Shown: piece by piece, positions 23,787-35,484 of the stretch | Layout of the letters: each line of letters opens with the position of its first letter | Position numbering within the stretch: position 1 is the stretch's first letter | DNA from: Roridomyces roridus | Taxonomy: Eukaryota > Basidiomycota > Agaricomycetes > Agaricales > Mycenaceae | Assembly: GCA_029378245.1 (NCBI GenBank) | Contig: JARKIF010000146.1 | Coordinates: forward strand, 1 to 64,000 | Length of the DNA: 64,000 bases | Direction: 5' to 3' | The notes under the pieces: generated by a model | Databases searched by the model: none | Told to the model about the DNA's origin: nothing | The model's input: the letters and a program-made list of their open reading frames with translations, nothing else | Position numbers and translations under genes: made by a program

Positions 23787-24190
23787 CACCCGACTAGGGT
23801 GCTGTTTTTAATTCCCAGACCCTTAAAAACCGGTTTACAAACCTGGTTTGCAAACAGGGTGTTTATAAACCGGTTTATAAACCGAGTAGCAGAAGAGGAA
23901 ATTCACGGTTCTGAGAGCCATTTGTCAACTATTTTCACCTTCCCCGGACGCCGGTGGAGCCTCTGACGTGCCTCTGTGAGTTTCCATAAGCTCTGACTGG
24001 GCTTTGACCCACCATTGAGCAAGTAGAACACTCATCAGACTGCCATCAGCACGATTGATGGTATCAGATTGATCCTGTGTGCCGTTTATAAACCGAACAT
24101 CCGTTGAGAAACATTATAAACCGGGTTTATAAACAGCGGTTTATAAACCGGTTTGCAAACAGGCATTAAAAACAGCACCCTACACCCGAC
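23787..24190. mobile_element. hAT-type MITE with 8-bp target duplication
   Basis: The element is 23795-24182 (388 bp). Its ends are perfect 18-bp inverted repeats starting TAGGGTGCTGTTTTTAAT. It is flanked on both sides by CACCCGAC (23787-23794 and 24183-24190), an exact 8-bp duplication. The TAGGG start and 8-bp duplication are typical of hAT elements. Near each end lies the 14-bp palindrome CGGTTTATAAACCG (23871-23884 and 24137-24150), with many further GGTTTATAAAC/GGTTTGCAAAC copies. These look like subterminal transposase-binding sites. No coding capacity, so it depends on a transposase elsewhere. Confidence 0.9.
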
Positions 24191-24824
24191 CGTGACGCGG
24201 CGTTTAAAGACTGGGGCGGTGGGCCGGTGGCGTTGGCGTTGGCATTAGCTGTAGGCGTGGTGAGAACAGGGAGTGACGGGGAGTGGGAGCAATGAGCGAG
24301 CTAGACAACAACGGGCGGACGAGGACGACGAGGAGGCGGCTGAGACAGGTGGAAAGGGGCTGACATACCTTGATCAGTGATGGCATCACCACTGAGATCA
24401 CTGAGACAACCGGGATCACCACCGAACAACCGGGATCAGCACCCCGGTTCTGCGGTTATCCCAATTCCCGGACGCTCTCGGCGAAATACAGCTTTCACAG
24501 ACAATCATCTCCGAATCCATTTGCCCTGACACAATCTATCAAGTGGATATCAAACTGACGGCACACCAGGGCGGCTGCGCGCACAAACCTTGAGAACCAT
24601 CATCTGGCAATGAATTGGATTTCTGGCCCTGGGCATAATCTATCAAGACCAAAGGGAATATCATGGATCTTCAGCGCTCATTGGCTCCCGTTAATGGGTT
24701 CGCCTTCGGAGAAGTATGTATGTGCACGGACGGGACCCAAACGGGACCTGGAAATTTCACACTCCGTGCACCGCTCGTTATAAAAAGGCATTCGAATTCG
24801 CGTTCAACCTCCTCATCTACACAG

Positions 24825-25463
24825 ATGTCCGACGCGGCTACCGCCCTCGAAACCGCCCTCAGCGCCCTCTCAGCTCCCCCAATCCCAATTCCCGACGCCC
24901 CAGTCGCTAGTGCACTGGTGGGTGCAGGCGCCTTGACTCTGTTCTTCATCACCGCGGCATACACCCTTCTGCGGTATATCTCGCCCACCCGCTTAACCCC
25001 TCTCCTACTCAACACCCTGCACGAAGCCGAGGAGGCTCATTTCGCGGCACTCGAAGCGGGCGTTCTCTCCGGGTCGGATATCTACACGCAGATGCTGTCG
25101 AGGTTCGTTGAAGAGATTCTGCGGAAGCAAAAATTACTGACCTCCTTGCATAGCCTCCAAATAAAGGCCTCCGTCATCCGCGAGACAGGGCTGGGGCTCT
25201 CGCTGTCAACCTGTCCATGTCAAACTCTATTCAAGGCGGTAATCAAAGGCCACTCGGTCGCTGTCCTCCGTTGTATATGGGAAATCCAGCGGCTCAAAAT
25301 CCACATCGAGGTACATACCCTTGTTCCCGAAGAATTTTCATGCTGATGGCCTGGCCGCCAGATTTTGAAGGAAAGACAGCTGCGCCAACTGGGTGCTCTT
25401 TACGCGGGGACACCAGGCTCACAGACTCTTGCCGTGAGGAGACGTCGGCCGCGTTCCCAATAG
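24825..25463 (+). CDS. Small membrane protein of unknown function
   Basis: Three exons, 24825-25102, 25154-25310 and 25362-25463, with two 51-nt introns; 178 residues. After a short alanine/proline-rich start there is one clear membrane segment (about residues 27-50: ALVGAGALTLFFITAAYTLL). A cysteine-containing helical region (WEIQRLKIHIE) follows, and then a strongly basic tail (VRRRRPRSQ). I recognise no family. The start is the first ATG of the frame (MSDAATALET), 40 bp downstream of a possible TATAAAA at 24779. It converges on the nitronate monooxygenase gene with about 120 bp between stops. Confidence 0.6.
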
Positions 25464-25584
25464 TACCCACCATCTCCATGCTTTGCACCTTGCTTTCTTG
25501 ACTCGTCGTTCTGTACAAATTGCGATTATAAGGCCTCGATACAATCCCATTAAACTTGCATTGAAAAGAGAGTTTGGACACCAC

Positions 25585-26878
25585 TCAAAGCTTCGATTTG
25601 GCCGCGAGGTACTTGTTCCCGCGCTGAAGCTGTTCCGCCGCCTCGTTGACCATGTTCTCCACAATAACCTTGGCGGGAAGGACGTCTTTAATGAGCTGGA
25701 ATCCAGGTCATTTGGAACACAAGCAGAAATAACACAAGACTCACAGCTGAAATGCGTCCCATAAGCCACGCCCGTTCCATCGATTTCTCGGGGTGTTTGT
25801 CGACCTCATGCTCATGCGGAATAATCCCCTTGCCCGTCAATTCCTTGATCTCCTCCTGTCGATTCTGCTCCCAATCTTCCACATACGCCGTTCTCCGAAC
25901 CCTCAACGGCCGACCAGAATAAATCAAAGTCGTAACAGCATCCTCGAACCCCGCACTGACAACAAGCTCCTTGTGCTTCTTTGGCGCGCTCGCCTCCACG
26001 CTCGCAACGAAGCGCGTACCAACCCACACCGCCTCGGCACCCCACATGAGATTGGCGGCGAGGCCCCGACCGTCGTAGATCGCACCGGCACCAACGACAT
26101 ACACTGGCTTGCCTGTAAGTGGCGACACGTGTCCACGAACAGCGTCGACGCATGCAGGGATGAGGATCGACGCGGGGATATCTCCCGTGTGGCCCCCGCC
26201 CTCGCCTGCCTGAGCACAAATGAGATCAACGCCGACGTCGAGCGCTTTGCTGACATGTTTCGGGTGGCCGACCATGTTCATGACCTGTCGACGTTTGTAT
26301 AAGATGCAGTAGAACGCGTGGAGGAGACCTACGGGAATGCCAGCCTCGTGCAACCGATCCACGACGGCTTTAGATGGGACGCCAACGGCGCAGACGAACA
26401 GTGTCGTCTTCTCCTCGATGATAACATCGATGAGCTCGTCCAGCTTTCCGTGGGTGTAGTCGTACTGCGACATGTTTGGACGTTTGTTTTCAAGAGGAGG
26501 GAAACACTCACATTGGTCGCGCGTGCATTTCCACCAATTTGAGGAAGTAGCAAATCGACACCAAACGGAAGTGACTTGTCCACCAGTCCATCTTTGACGG
26601 TGCGAATCTACCAGTATAAGTGGTGGCGAGAAGAAGGAAAAACGCAACACACTTGTTGCCTCAAAATCTTTGGTGTATATCCCAGCCCACCTATCACGCC
26701 CAACCCACCGGCATTACTCACCGCCGCAGCAAGTTCTGGTCCTCTGTCAACACTCGATTAGATGCAGCGCAAGTAGGTGGACACGCGACGCGTACGCAGC
26801 GACATTCATCCCCGCCAACATAATCGGGTGCTTGATGCCAAAGAGCTCTGTAATCGGAGTCGACAGAGTGGATACCAT
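25585..26878 (-). CDS. Nitronate monooxygenase (2-nitropropane dioxygenase family), copy A, peroxisomal
   Basis: An FMN-dependent TIM-barrel enzyme that oxidises alkyl nitronates such as propionate 3-nitronate. The start is the ATG at 26876-26878 (MVSTLSTPITELFGIKHPIMLAGM). Exons include FGVDLLLPQIGG, the large exon VMNMVGHPKHVSKALDVGVD with the catalytic loop GEGGGHTGDIPASILIP, and FMN-phosphate-binding segments (VVGAGAIYDGRGLAANLMWG, VWVGTRF). The last exon ends AAKSKL and the stop. SKL is a canonical type 1 peroxisomal signal, suggesting peroxisomal detoxification. About six short introns; total about 350 residues, normal for fungal family members. A diverged paralogue lies 4 kb away on the other strand (30907-32380). 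Confidence 0.88.
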
Positions 26879-27172
26879 CGCTGTACGAATTCGAATCTTT
26901 GGTGGAGAGAGAAAGGAAGGATGTTTGAGTAACTTCCGCCGCCGTGCCCCTTTTATAGGAGGTCGAACACAAGAGGCGCTTTCAGCTGATTGATCACAAA
27001 ATGTCAAACGTGTGCCGAGGGGATGCCGGACAATGAAATCTCTGATCTAGGTCCGATGCAGACGGAATGAATGGATTGCAGAGAATATACAATTGTAACT
27101 TAGGAAATGCAGTAGAATAGCGGTTGGGTGGGTATACATCGAATGCAAGGCAGGAGGCTGGCAAAAACACAA

Positions 27173-28840
27173 TCACGGAGGGTCAGACTCCAAACTCGTC
27201 GACAGTCGAGGGACATTCTGCATTAACCGTCGAAGGCGTGCTAGCTCGGCCGCCAATTGCCTGAAACCGAAGTGTTAGTGTCAGGAGGAAGCGAACAAGA
27301 TCGAACGCACCTGGCTGTCTCAACAGCCTCCTCACCCTGCTTGTCACTCCTCTCTACGTCTGCCTTGAGCTGCGCTACCTCTGCGGCCCACGCCTCCTCG
27401 ACTTTCTTCGCAGCCTCTTTCTCCTCCTCTCTCGCCTTCATAACCTGAGTCCGGCCATCGCCAGCACTCTCAATCTCCTTCAGAAGCAGCCGATACTTCT
27501 TGCCCACCCCCTCCGCTTCAGCCCTCACCTTCTCTTCCCTCTTCCCCATCTCGTCCCTCAACCTTGCCGTGTCCGCCTTGAAACCCTCCACAAGACCCTT
27601 GATGCTATCCCTCAGCGTGAGGTACTCCCGTTCCGACTTTTGCGATAACGCAGTCGACTCGGCGAGCGCGCTCTCCATTTCCCGCAGACTCTTCTTCGAC
27701 GTCGTAGTCTCGTTCTTCATCTGCGTTTTCAAAGTAGCAGCCTCCGCCTCGGCTTTTCGCGCTCGTTCCAACACCTGAACCCCTGTTGTAAGTACAGCAT
27801 ATGCGAACAAGAATGAAACGCACCTCCTGCAACAACCGTTCCTTCCGCGCTACAACATTATTCAACCCCTCATTCTCCAGTCGTAAACGCTCCCTGCCCT
27901 CCTTCAAATCCTCCGTCTGCCTGGTAAGCTGCGCAACACTCCGCTGCGCCAGCCTCAACTGTGTTTTTGTGTTCTCTAGAGCGGTCCGGGCGTTGAGCAC
28001 GCCCGTCTGCAAATCTGCAAGCACCTTGCTGGTTCCACCCGGTGTGATCGAGGCTCGGCGACCAGGAGACGGCGGGGGAGGTATTTGCAGCGAGGAGGGC
28101 GAGACGGCTTGTGTGTCAATGGAGAGGTGTGCCGTGGAACGAGGTGGAACGGGCTGGCCTTCTTCCGCCAACGCGCGGGCGTTGCCTGGATCGGGTGTGA
28201 CCAATAATCCTCAAGTAAATGAAAGTAAAACGCACCGACAGAAGAGACCGGAATGCGACTCAGTGTGCGAGTGGGGCTTCCCGCGGTGCGTTTGTAGGCC
28301 GGGGACGACGGTGCGTTAAAGCTTAATGGCACGCCTTCCTTGAAGTCTTCTAATAGCGCTGAATCCCGGTCACGTTTGGGGAGCGGGATGTTCGAGTCGG
28401 GCGCCATGTTGTGAAGGACATCGTAACTGGAGCGGCGGCCCATTTTGCCATTCGATGGTGGGGATGTAGATGGACTTGGGGAGGGACTCGTCTGATTCGG
28501 GTCTGGAGAGAGGTCCTGCGGGTAGGGTCGAGGCCCACGGAGGAGCATGTTCTCAAAGCTCTGCAGTTGCGCCTGCTGGTGCCGGATGGTGTGTTTTAGC
28601 GTCGAAACCTATGCATATCGCATGAGTAAAAGATTTGGGAATTGGGCGCGACTGACGTGGTTTCGAACAGCGACTGAGGCGGTACATGAGGCGGGATACT
28701 ATCATTTTCGGATGGAGCTCACCTGGACCGTCGGAGAGAGCAGGACTTGGTGAACGGATAGACGTTCGAGAGGATGGGCGCGAGGATAACTTGGGGCTTG
28801 TAATACCGGAAGAGCTCGACGTCGAATTGCTGGTTGACAT
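27173..28840 (-). CDS. Coiled-coil protein, She3-like
   Basis: About 480 residues from four or more exons. The N-terminus is serine-rich (MSTSNSTSSSSG). A conserved short segment follows (TLKHTIRHQQAQLQSFENML), then a proline/serine linker with RTLSRIPVSSV. From GGTSKVLADLQTGVLNAR to the end it is an almost unbroken coiled coil (RLRLENEGLNNVVARKERLLQEV; SLREMESALAESTALSQKSEREY). Introns near 28205-28250 and 27778-27825 are clear from frame changes. Similar basidiomycete proteins are commonly annotated as SWI5-dependent HO expression protein 3 (She3, an mRNA-transport adaptor). I rely on memory of that annotation, so the function is tentative. Start ATG at 28838-28840, stop 27173-27175. Confidence 0.7.
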
Positions 28841-29613
28841 TAAGGGCCGTCGTTAAATCGTATCGCTGGTGAGGTCAGCTCATCAAGCGGGACAATAAGC
28901 ACACTGCTTCACACCTTTCCGCGTGTATGTTCCAGTATCCTCCTTGAATTGCGTTGTAGAGCTTGACGCGCAGGCGATCAAGTGGATGGAGAAAAGAGCC
29001 AAGAGCGTCCTCGGAGCGCGCAAAGAAAGTGAAAGTTTCAAACGGAGAAAGGCGGCGAGCGAGCCCCACCAACACGGAGAAGAGCAAACTGGGCCAAAAT
29101 CGCGTAAACAAGACTTCTTTCTTCTGCACGTCATACCACTCTCAACGGTCTCGACTCGTTTTCAGGGCGCACTCAACTGGCTCACACTCTCCTTCACGCC
29201 TCTCCAAACCCGCGCTTGATAATGGTTTCATTTCAACATTCGGGCGCAGTTCTGGCTGCAGTGATACTTTTTGTCTACGTGTGGCGTCCGAGGATATCTA
29301 TATCGCCTCGCAAAAGGAACCCAGTCGCGTATAGCTGAACAGAGCGCAATGCTCGTCCGACTTGCTATTCTTCAAGGCTCATGATATTTCTCATCCTGTC
29401 GCCAGAACACCACAGTGCATATCAGGAGACCATGGCTGGCAAGGAGCGGCTGACCACTGAGCTGGTAGTGAGGCTGGGTAGACAGCAGCAAGGAGGAGAA
29501 AAGGCGACGCAGCGCGGCAGCGGAAATTCTAATATCTCATATTTTTCTGTATTTACTCCGAATAAACGCGATCTGTCACTTGTTGTGTCACAAACGCGTC
29601 TCTTTCCTCCACC
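28841..29613. other. Divergent intergenic region
   Basis: This lies between two divergent genes and presumably holds both promoters and 5' UTRs. Some open frames cross it, but none has recognisable protein features. Confidence 0.4.
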
Positions 29614-30550
29614 ATGTCGTGCGGAATTTGCCTGGAAAAGCTGGCCGACCCTTTATGCCTTCCCTGCGGCCACGTCTACTGCGCCCACCCGTGTCTATCA
29701 GGCCTCGTCGCCACCACCAGCACAGACTTCACGGCCGAGTGCCCAACGTGTCGCGAACCCTTCCACACAGTCCGCCCTGAGGCAAGTACCCCCAACTCAT
29801 CTCTTGGACTCTGCCACCAACCATTCATTCATGCAGCTTGCCTGCCTCCCCAAGGCCTTCCACAAATTCGCGCTCCCAAGCCTCCGGCGATTATACCTCG
29901 ACCTTGAACCATCACACCAATCCACCCTCGAATCACGCCTGGTAGCATCAGAAGCACGTATCGCTACCTTGGAATCCGACAAAGACCGCCTTCTACGGGC
30001 TGGCGAACAGCATGCCGCTGCCGCGCGGGCACATTCACGTGGCGAGACAGAGGCTTTGCGCAAGGTCTCTTCACTGCAGGCTGAGCTGCAGAGGGCTCGC
30101 ACCGAGGCATCTAGGGCACAGGATAAAGCCATCGACTTGGCGGGGCGGTTGGTCGAGTTGCGTGCCGAGCAGCAAGTGACGGCCGGCGACCTTGGTGATG
30201 CGTCGGCTGTCATCGAGGACTTGAAGGCCAAGTATAGTAAACTCAAACGGCATTGTCGATCATTGGAGGCCTCCGGGTGCGTGCTCCTTTCCCCTCTCCC
30301 GAACCGTCATTCACCCTTGTCCAGACGAGAAGAAGTAGAAGCCGACAGTAGCAGCTTCGTACTCAAAAAACGCAACAGTGACGTTGCAGGGTCTTCCTCC
30401 GACGTGCAGGGCTCGACGCCGAAACGTCTACGCGTCATCCGGCCACTCCCCCGGGGGCGGTCGAGTCTGCAAACGCCGATCACTGCCCCGCTGTTAGCGC
30501 GGCTGGGAGCACAAGGAGGCTTGGGCTCGCCCTTTCGGAGCGGCGAGTAG
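29614..30550 (+). CDS. RING-finger coiled-coil protein A (putative E3 ubiquitin ligase)
   Basis: The ATG at 29614 begins the RING at once: CGICLEKLADPLCLPCGHVYC, then C-x-H and two further pairs, CPTC last, giving a C3HC4 pattern within residues 3-48. A GC-AG intron (29782-29836, GAG|GCAAGT to ATGCAG) is needed to reach the next exon. Using the nearby GT donor leads to a frame that stops. The second exon is a long coiled coil (LESRLVASEARIATLESDKDRLL onward). A 48-nt intron near 30278-30325 precedes a basic tail with KRLRVIRPLPRGR. About 275 residues. RING proteins with coiled coils usually act as ubiquitin ligases. A second gene of the same layout lies at 37955-39208. Confidence 0.78.
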
Positions 30551-30906
30551 CTTGCAGTAGCTTATTTACTTATGGTGTAACGGGGTACTAACGTCTTGTA
30601 TGGAATGACAGGCAGTTGGAATGTGTTTACTATCCCCTTCGTGGGTCCGTCCATCTTCGGCTCGTTCACAAGGTGATTCTAGGAGAAAAGCACAGCAACG
30701 GGCTCAAACACCGACGCTGTTACTGTATCAGAAGTCGGAACGCCTTCCAACTTCCACGAAAGCATCCATTTATCAAGTGCAAGTGGGAATATGACCTGAT
30801 GCAGACGGCGTATTGGCGTGGGTCACCGGCTCCTTAAGTACAGCCAGCCGGCCTGGATTACTTCCATTACCTCGAAGCTTCCTTCCGCACCCCCGCACAA
30901 GCAACA

Positions 30907-32380
30907 TGGCTCGCATATCGACACCCATTACAGACCTCTTCAACATGCAACATCCGATCTTTCTGGCTGGAATGGACAGTGCTGCGTGTGTCGTCCCCGA
31001 CCTTTCCTGGGAGCGCAGCTGAATGAAGAGTCGTAGAGGTCCCGAGCTCGCCGCTGCAGTAAGCAATGCCGGTATGCTGCTGTCGAGCCTGCATACGTGT
31101 ACTGACGCGGCACATGCAGGTGGAATGGGAGTTATCGGTGGATATGGGTTCACACCCAAGGCTTTGCGGCAGCAGGTGAGTGTCTTGTTTCAATTTACCT
31201 CTTTGAGTTACGGCCTGGGCCGCGGAGGGCAAGGCGGAGCGGTCACGTTATTCACCTACCTCGCAGATCAAGGAGTTGAAATCCTACTTGGTGGATAAGA
31301 ACCTCCCGTTTGGCGTCGACCTACTTATCCCGCAAGTCGGTGCAGGCGCAAGGAAGACGAATGTAGGTATCATCCTCTTCTCGTCAGCGTCGCAGCTGAA
31401 GGAATGTAGTATGACTACACCAAAGGGAAGCTATCCGAACTGGTCGAGGTTATAATCGAGGAAAAGACTTCCCTATTCGTGTCTGCCATCGGCGTACCCC
31501 CGAGGCAGGTTGTCGAGCGCCTGCATGGGGCCGGGATTCCCGTGTGTCGTCCTCCTGCCCCTGCCTACCGCCACTAATTTGTTGGACTAGGTGATGAACA
31601 TGATCGGCCACCCAAAACACGTAGCCAAAGCGCTATCCGCCGGCGTTGACCTGCTCTGCGCACAGGCAGGCGAGGGGGGAGGTCACACGGGTAGTATCGC
31701 GGCGTCCATACTCATTCCCGCCTGCGTCGACGCTGTCCGGGGTCGTATTTCCCCGCTTACGGGCAAACCGATTTATATCGTGGGCGCCGGCGCGGTCTAT
31801 GATGGGCGGGGGATTGCAGCGAATTTGGCTTGGGGAGCACAGGCGGTGTGGGTGGGGACGCGGTTCCTTGCGAGCGAGGAGGCGAATGCGCCTCGGGCGC
31901 ACAAGGAGGGTGTCTTGAGCGCAGGGTTTGATGATGCTGTTACAACGTTGATATTCAGTGGGCGGCCCATGAGGGTGAGGAGGACGCCATATATCGAAGA
32001 TTGGTGAGTCGCTGTGACATCCGGTCCGCCTAATACTCAGATCGTGATAGGAACGCCAATCGGCAGGCTGAAATTCAGGAGCTCACCTCAAAGGGAATCC
32101 TTCCGCACGATCATGAGCTTGAGAAGTATCCCGAAAAGCGGCTCGATGGGGCGCGGTGGCCTATAGGGAGTGTCGCAGCGGTGAGTTCCGCCTTGTCGAG
32201 TTACCCCTTGTTTTTCATTTCGTTCCAGTTGATCACCGAGGTGTTGCCTGCCAAAGTGAGTGATCTGCCAGTTTCAAGACCCAACTAAGCCTGTGCTAGG
32301 TCATCGTTGAGAAAATGGTCGAGGAAGCGGCCGCGGTGCTCCGACACGGTGGGGCAATCGTCATCCAGGCGAAGCTTTGA
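30907..32380 (+). CDS. Nitronate monooxygenase family, copy B, peroxisomal
   Basis: Paralogue of copy A. ATG at 30907 (MARISTPITDLFNMQHPIFLAGM). Exons then give GPELAAAVSNAG, GVIGGYGFTPKALRQQ, FGVDLLLIPQVG-type, DYTKGKLSELVEVIIEEKTS and the catalytic exon (31591 on; GEGGGHTGSIAASILIP). The FMN site (IVGAGAVYDGRG, VWVGTRF) follows, and the end is VIVEKMVEEAA...QAKL and stop at 32378-32380. AKL is an accepted variant of the type 1 peroxisomal signal. Seven or so short introns are visible. Both copies keep the catalytic histidine in GGGHTG, so both are probably active. Differences in sequence suggest an old duplication and possibly different substrates. Confidence 0.86.
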
Positions 32381-32805
32381 CAGTTTCTGTCTGCAGTTCA
32401 TTACCGGATGGATGTGTGTATTTTATAATTGTAAAAGTGGAGCTCTTTAGCCGTCGGGTTTAGATTCTTCATGTGGAGTGGAGTCCTCGGCTGTGGATTC
32501 CTTTTTGGGACGACTCAACGCCAGCGGCCCAAATAGGCAATTCCGTCGCAGAATTCGTGAATCTGGAACATCGCAAGCCATACTGGACGTTTGAACAAGA
32601 GAGTGTGCACCAGAGCTCGGTTTTGTGTTGAACGATAGGCCGGATGCAGGAGACGGAGTGGAAGACAAAATCACACTGATTCACACAGAAAACTATACAG
32701 GTGACTTGACGATTCTTTGTGATTCAAAGTCAATACAGAATGTCCACAAACTATGCCCCCTAGCCCGAAAACCCAGAAGAAACTAATGAACGTAAGTAAT
32801 CTACT
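32381..32805. other. Intergenic between convergent genes
   Basis: The 3' ends of two convergent genes flank this stretch. I see no coding or repeat feature. Confidence 0.45.
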
Positions 32806-34407
32806 CTACTTTTCCCAGTCCATGGGCTGCCAACCCGACGTCTTGACATCTTCATGTGGGCGTTCCTGCGAAGAGACATGTGGTGACAATTAACGATAGA
32901 CGTCGGTCTCATACCTCGACACTTCCGACAGAAGGAGACACATGCGTCACTATCTGAGTCTGCACATAGACCTGATCCGTCTTGTGAGCCAAAGGACGAA
33001 CACTGCCTAGTTCCACGTCGCCGCGCTGCAATTTGATTAGTTGATGACTACCGGAATTGAGAGGAAACGCACTTTGGTGGCACGGAGATTGTTTCCTCGG
33101 GATCCAGATGAAGCTGTTCGATCTTGGCTTATACCATCCCGGTACTCGTTGATCGAGTTGAGGGTGTACAGCAGACTGATCACGTATAACTTGGCCAACC
33201 TGCCGAATGCTTATTATGTATTAGCGGACTGGTGGGAATCAACATACGAGTAATTGAACAGCAGATGCCCTGAAAGAATTGTGAGTCGAGTGAGTCGAGT
33301 GCTAGCACGAAACCATCGCGACTCACACAGCAAATGCGCCGAGCCCAAGGTTTGGGACATGATCAAGTCGATAAACGCCGCCACAGTAGGAGGAATAGCG
33401 CTCTCGAACACGAGGCGAAGCAAACGGTGGATCAACGAGGTAGTTCTAAACGACTTGGGTGAGGACGAATGAACCACAATTCAAATCTTACGACGCCAGG
33501 CCTCCGGAGTTGCGTCCGCTGAGCGCATAGCATGTCCCGACGGTAATGAACAAATCGGTCAAGAACACGCAGACGAGATGGACAAGGAGCCATGTGATTT
33601 TCGCCTGGACGTTGCCCACGATGATACTGTTCAGCTAGGTTGTATTATCAGCAGAGCTTCGGCGTCGGCATGCATGAACAACTTACCTGGAGACAAATGC
33701 CCGCATAGCCCAGAAGCATGGAGCAAACGATCGGGATGATGAAGAAGACGTTGCGAGCCAGCATATAGAAGCGTGTCGCAAAGAACGACTGTACGATAAT
33801 GCCCGTAGTTGCCGTCTACAGAATGTGAGTGATATTTAGCAGGTGTGAAGAGAATATCTTACCAGGATCGGAGCTGAGACTTGCCACCAAGCTTTTGCGA
33901 CGAGAGTCCGAGCAACATCGGGGTCCATAAAATCTTGAACATTCTGCCAGTGCTTCAGTAAAGCAAAGTGGAAGATACATAATGGCCTACCTGAATCCAC
34001 ACGATGGCGATAGACTGGCTGGTCTGAGGAAATCATTAGAACAAAAGGGACGGCATCTAATCCTAATTTTATCACTTTGAGGACAGACATGAATGTCACG
34101 ATCAACACCAGCCAACGATAGTATCTTCCAATGCCTTCGCTGGAAGTCCGATACCTGAAGAACGTTGTGACCTGGCACAACACCACACCTGGTGGCTATG
34201 AATACACTAGGACTTGGGGGGGAAAGCAGATCGCCGCACCGAGAAGAATCGCATCGAAGAATCCAGCAAGGACCTATTAACAGAATCTAAGTAACCATGT
34301 TGTGACCTGCAAACGAGACTAACCCAGGTGCCCAGTGTCGTTGTGCGGTTCTCGACGAAAGCAGCCGATGGCGGTATGAGCTGAATGACTGAACCTCCCG
34401 AGGCCAT
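32806..34407 (-). CDS. Seven-helix membrane protein of the DUF6534 type
   Basis: Start ATG at 34405-34407 (MASGGSVIQLIPPSAAF), stop TAG at 32806-32808, with about nine short exons; the splices used give roughly 340 residues. Hydrophobic helices appear in the family order: TLGTWVLAGFFDAILLGA, YYRWLVLIVTFMSVLK, WWQVSAPILTATTGIIVQSFFATRFY, FFIIPIVCSMLLGYAGI, WLLVHLVCVFLTDLFITVG, and the C-terminal LIHRLLRLVFESAIPPTVAAFIDL with LLFNYSLGKLYVISLLYTLN. That last pair is diagnostic of DUF6534 proteins of Agaricomycetes. The cytosolic tail is charged. Function is unknown; a receptor-like role has been suggested from topology only. The divergent MFS gene starts 1.08 kb away. Confidence 0.8.
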
Positions 34408-35484
34408 GGTTTTTAGTGGGAAATAAAACGGACGAGACGAACGCGTGTTAAATAATATGAGAAGAACAAAACTGACAACCGAATGAATGTGCACGCGACA
34501 TGAAGTCATAAACATCGCGGCAACCCTGGATTTCACCTTTGAACGATCGGTCGCAGCCGGTGGCCGTAGAAAGAATCCAACTACGAGTGATGGCAAGGTG
34601 ATGGTCCAGGCCTGTGATGTCCGATAATCGGAGAAGTTCAACCCGGCGTTCCTAAGCGGGACCATGCCGTCCACTGCCTACCTACCTTCAAGGCTCTTGG
34701 CGAGAATATTCGTCAGTCAGCACAGATCGGTTACTTCAACTGGAGAATCAATAAGTTAAAGTATTCGAAGAGACTTGCACAGAAGAAATACTTAAGTGAT
34801 GAAATTAGGCCCCATAATGCAGTTTAGTTGTGTGCCCTTGTCGAGATACACAAGGTACCACAGTGTACCACGAGGTCGCAATCGAGAATCTAGTCGTTGT
34901 CGCAATCCAGTTACCTAACCAGAACCCTGAGCGACAAGCGTCGCCTATTGAGTTCTTCGACGACCATCGGCTGCAACTTGTTGGTTTAGGGGGACGCGCA
35001 CATGGTCCAAGAGAGAAAGTTCCCCAGGATACCAGTTCAAGTTGCGGGACCCTCAATGTTGAAACAATGGCCTTAACATCCTTTCACTCTGGTAAGTTGA
35101 ACGGGGACGAGAAACAGATGATTGAACTTGTACACCGACTCGCCGCAGATTGAATTCTCGAATTCTTAGTTTGACGCGTCCGACTCCATGTCGTGAATAT
35201 TAGCTGCTCGCAGCAAATGGAGGGTTGGCTAGGGTTGGTTGTTGGTTGGGTTTAAGTTGCCGGTGCGCTGATCGGCACGCCGATCGAGCGATCAGCTGAC
35301 CAGACCCCAACTTCCTCCAGTTCCCTCCCAACCAAATACCAACAATCCAGATGGAGCTTCGCTTCAATCTCAACAACTTCTATTGGAATCGCGCCGATCG
35401 GTCTCTCGAGAGAAGAAAAATGAAGAAGCAACGCCTTGTCTCCAGGCTGTCTCTCCTTCCTCCATCACCAACTTCTTCCCCCCG
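34408..35484. other. Intergenic between divergent genes
   Basis: A 107-codon open frame at 34830-35153 has no recognisable motif and no start context I trust. The stretch 35215-35345 has short direct repeats (GGTTGGTTG / GATCGGC). Presumably it holds the promoters of the DUF6534 and MFS genes. Confidence 0.35.

Noticed and set aside
34830..35153. 107-codon ORF between divergent genes
   Set aside because: No motif, no start context, and it lies in a promoter region; likely chance.
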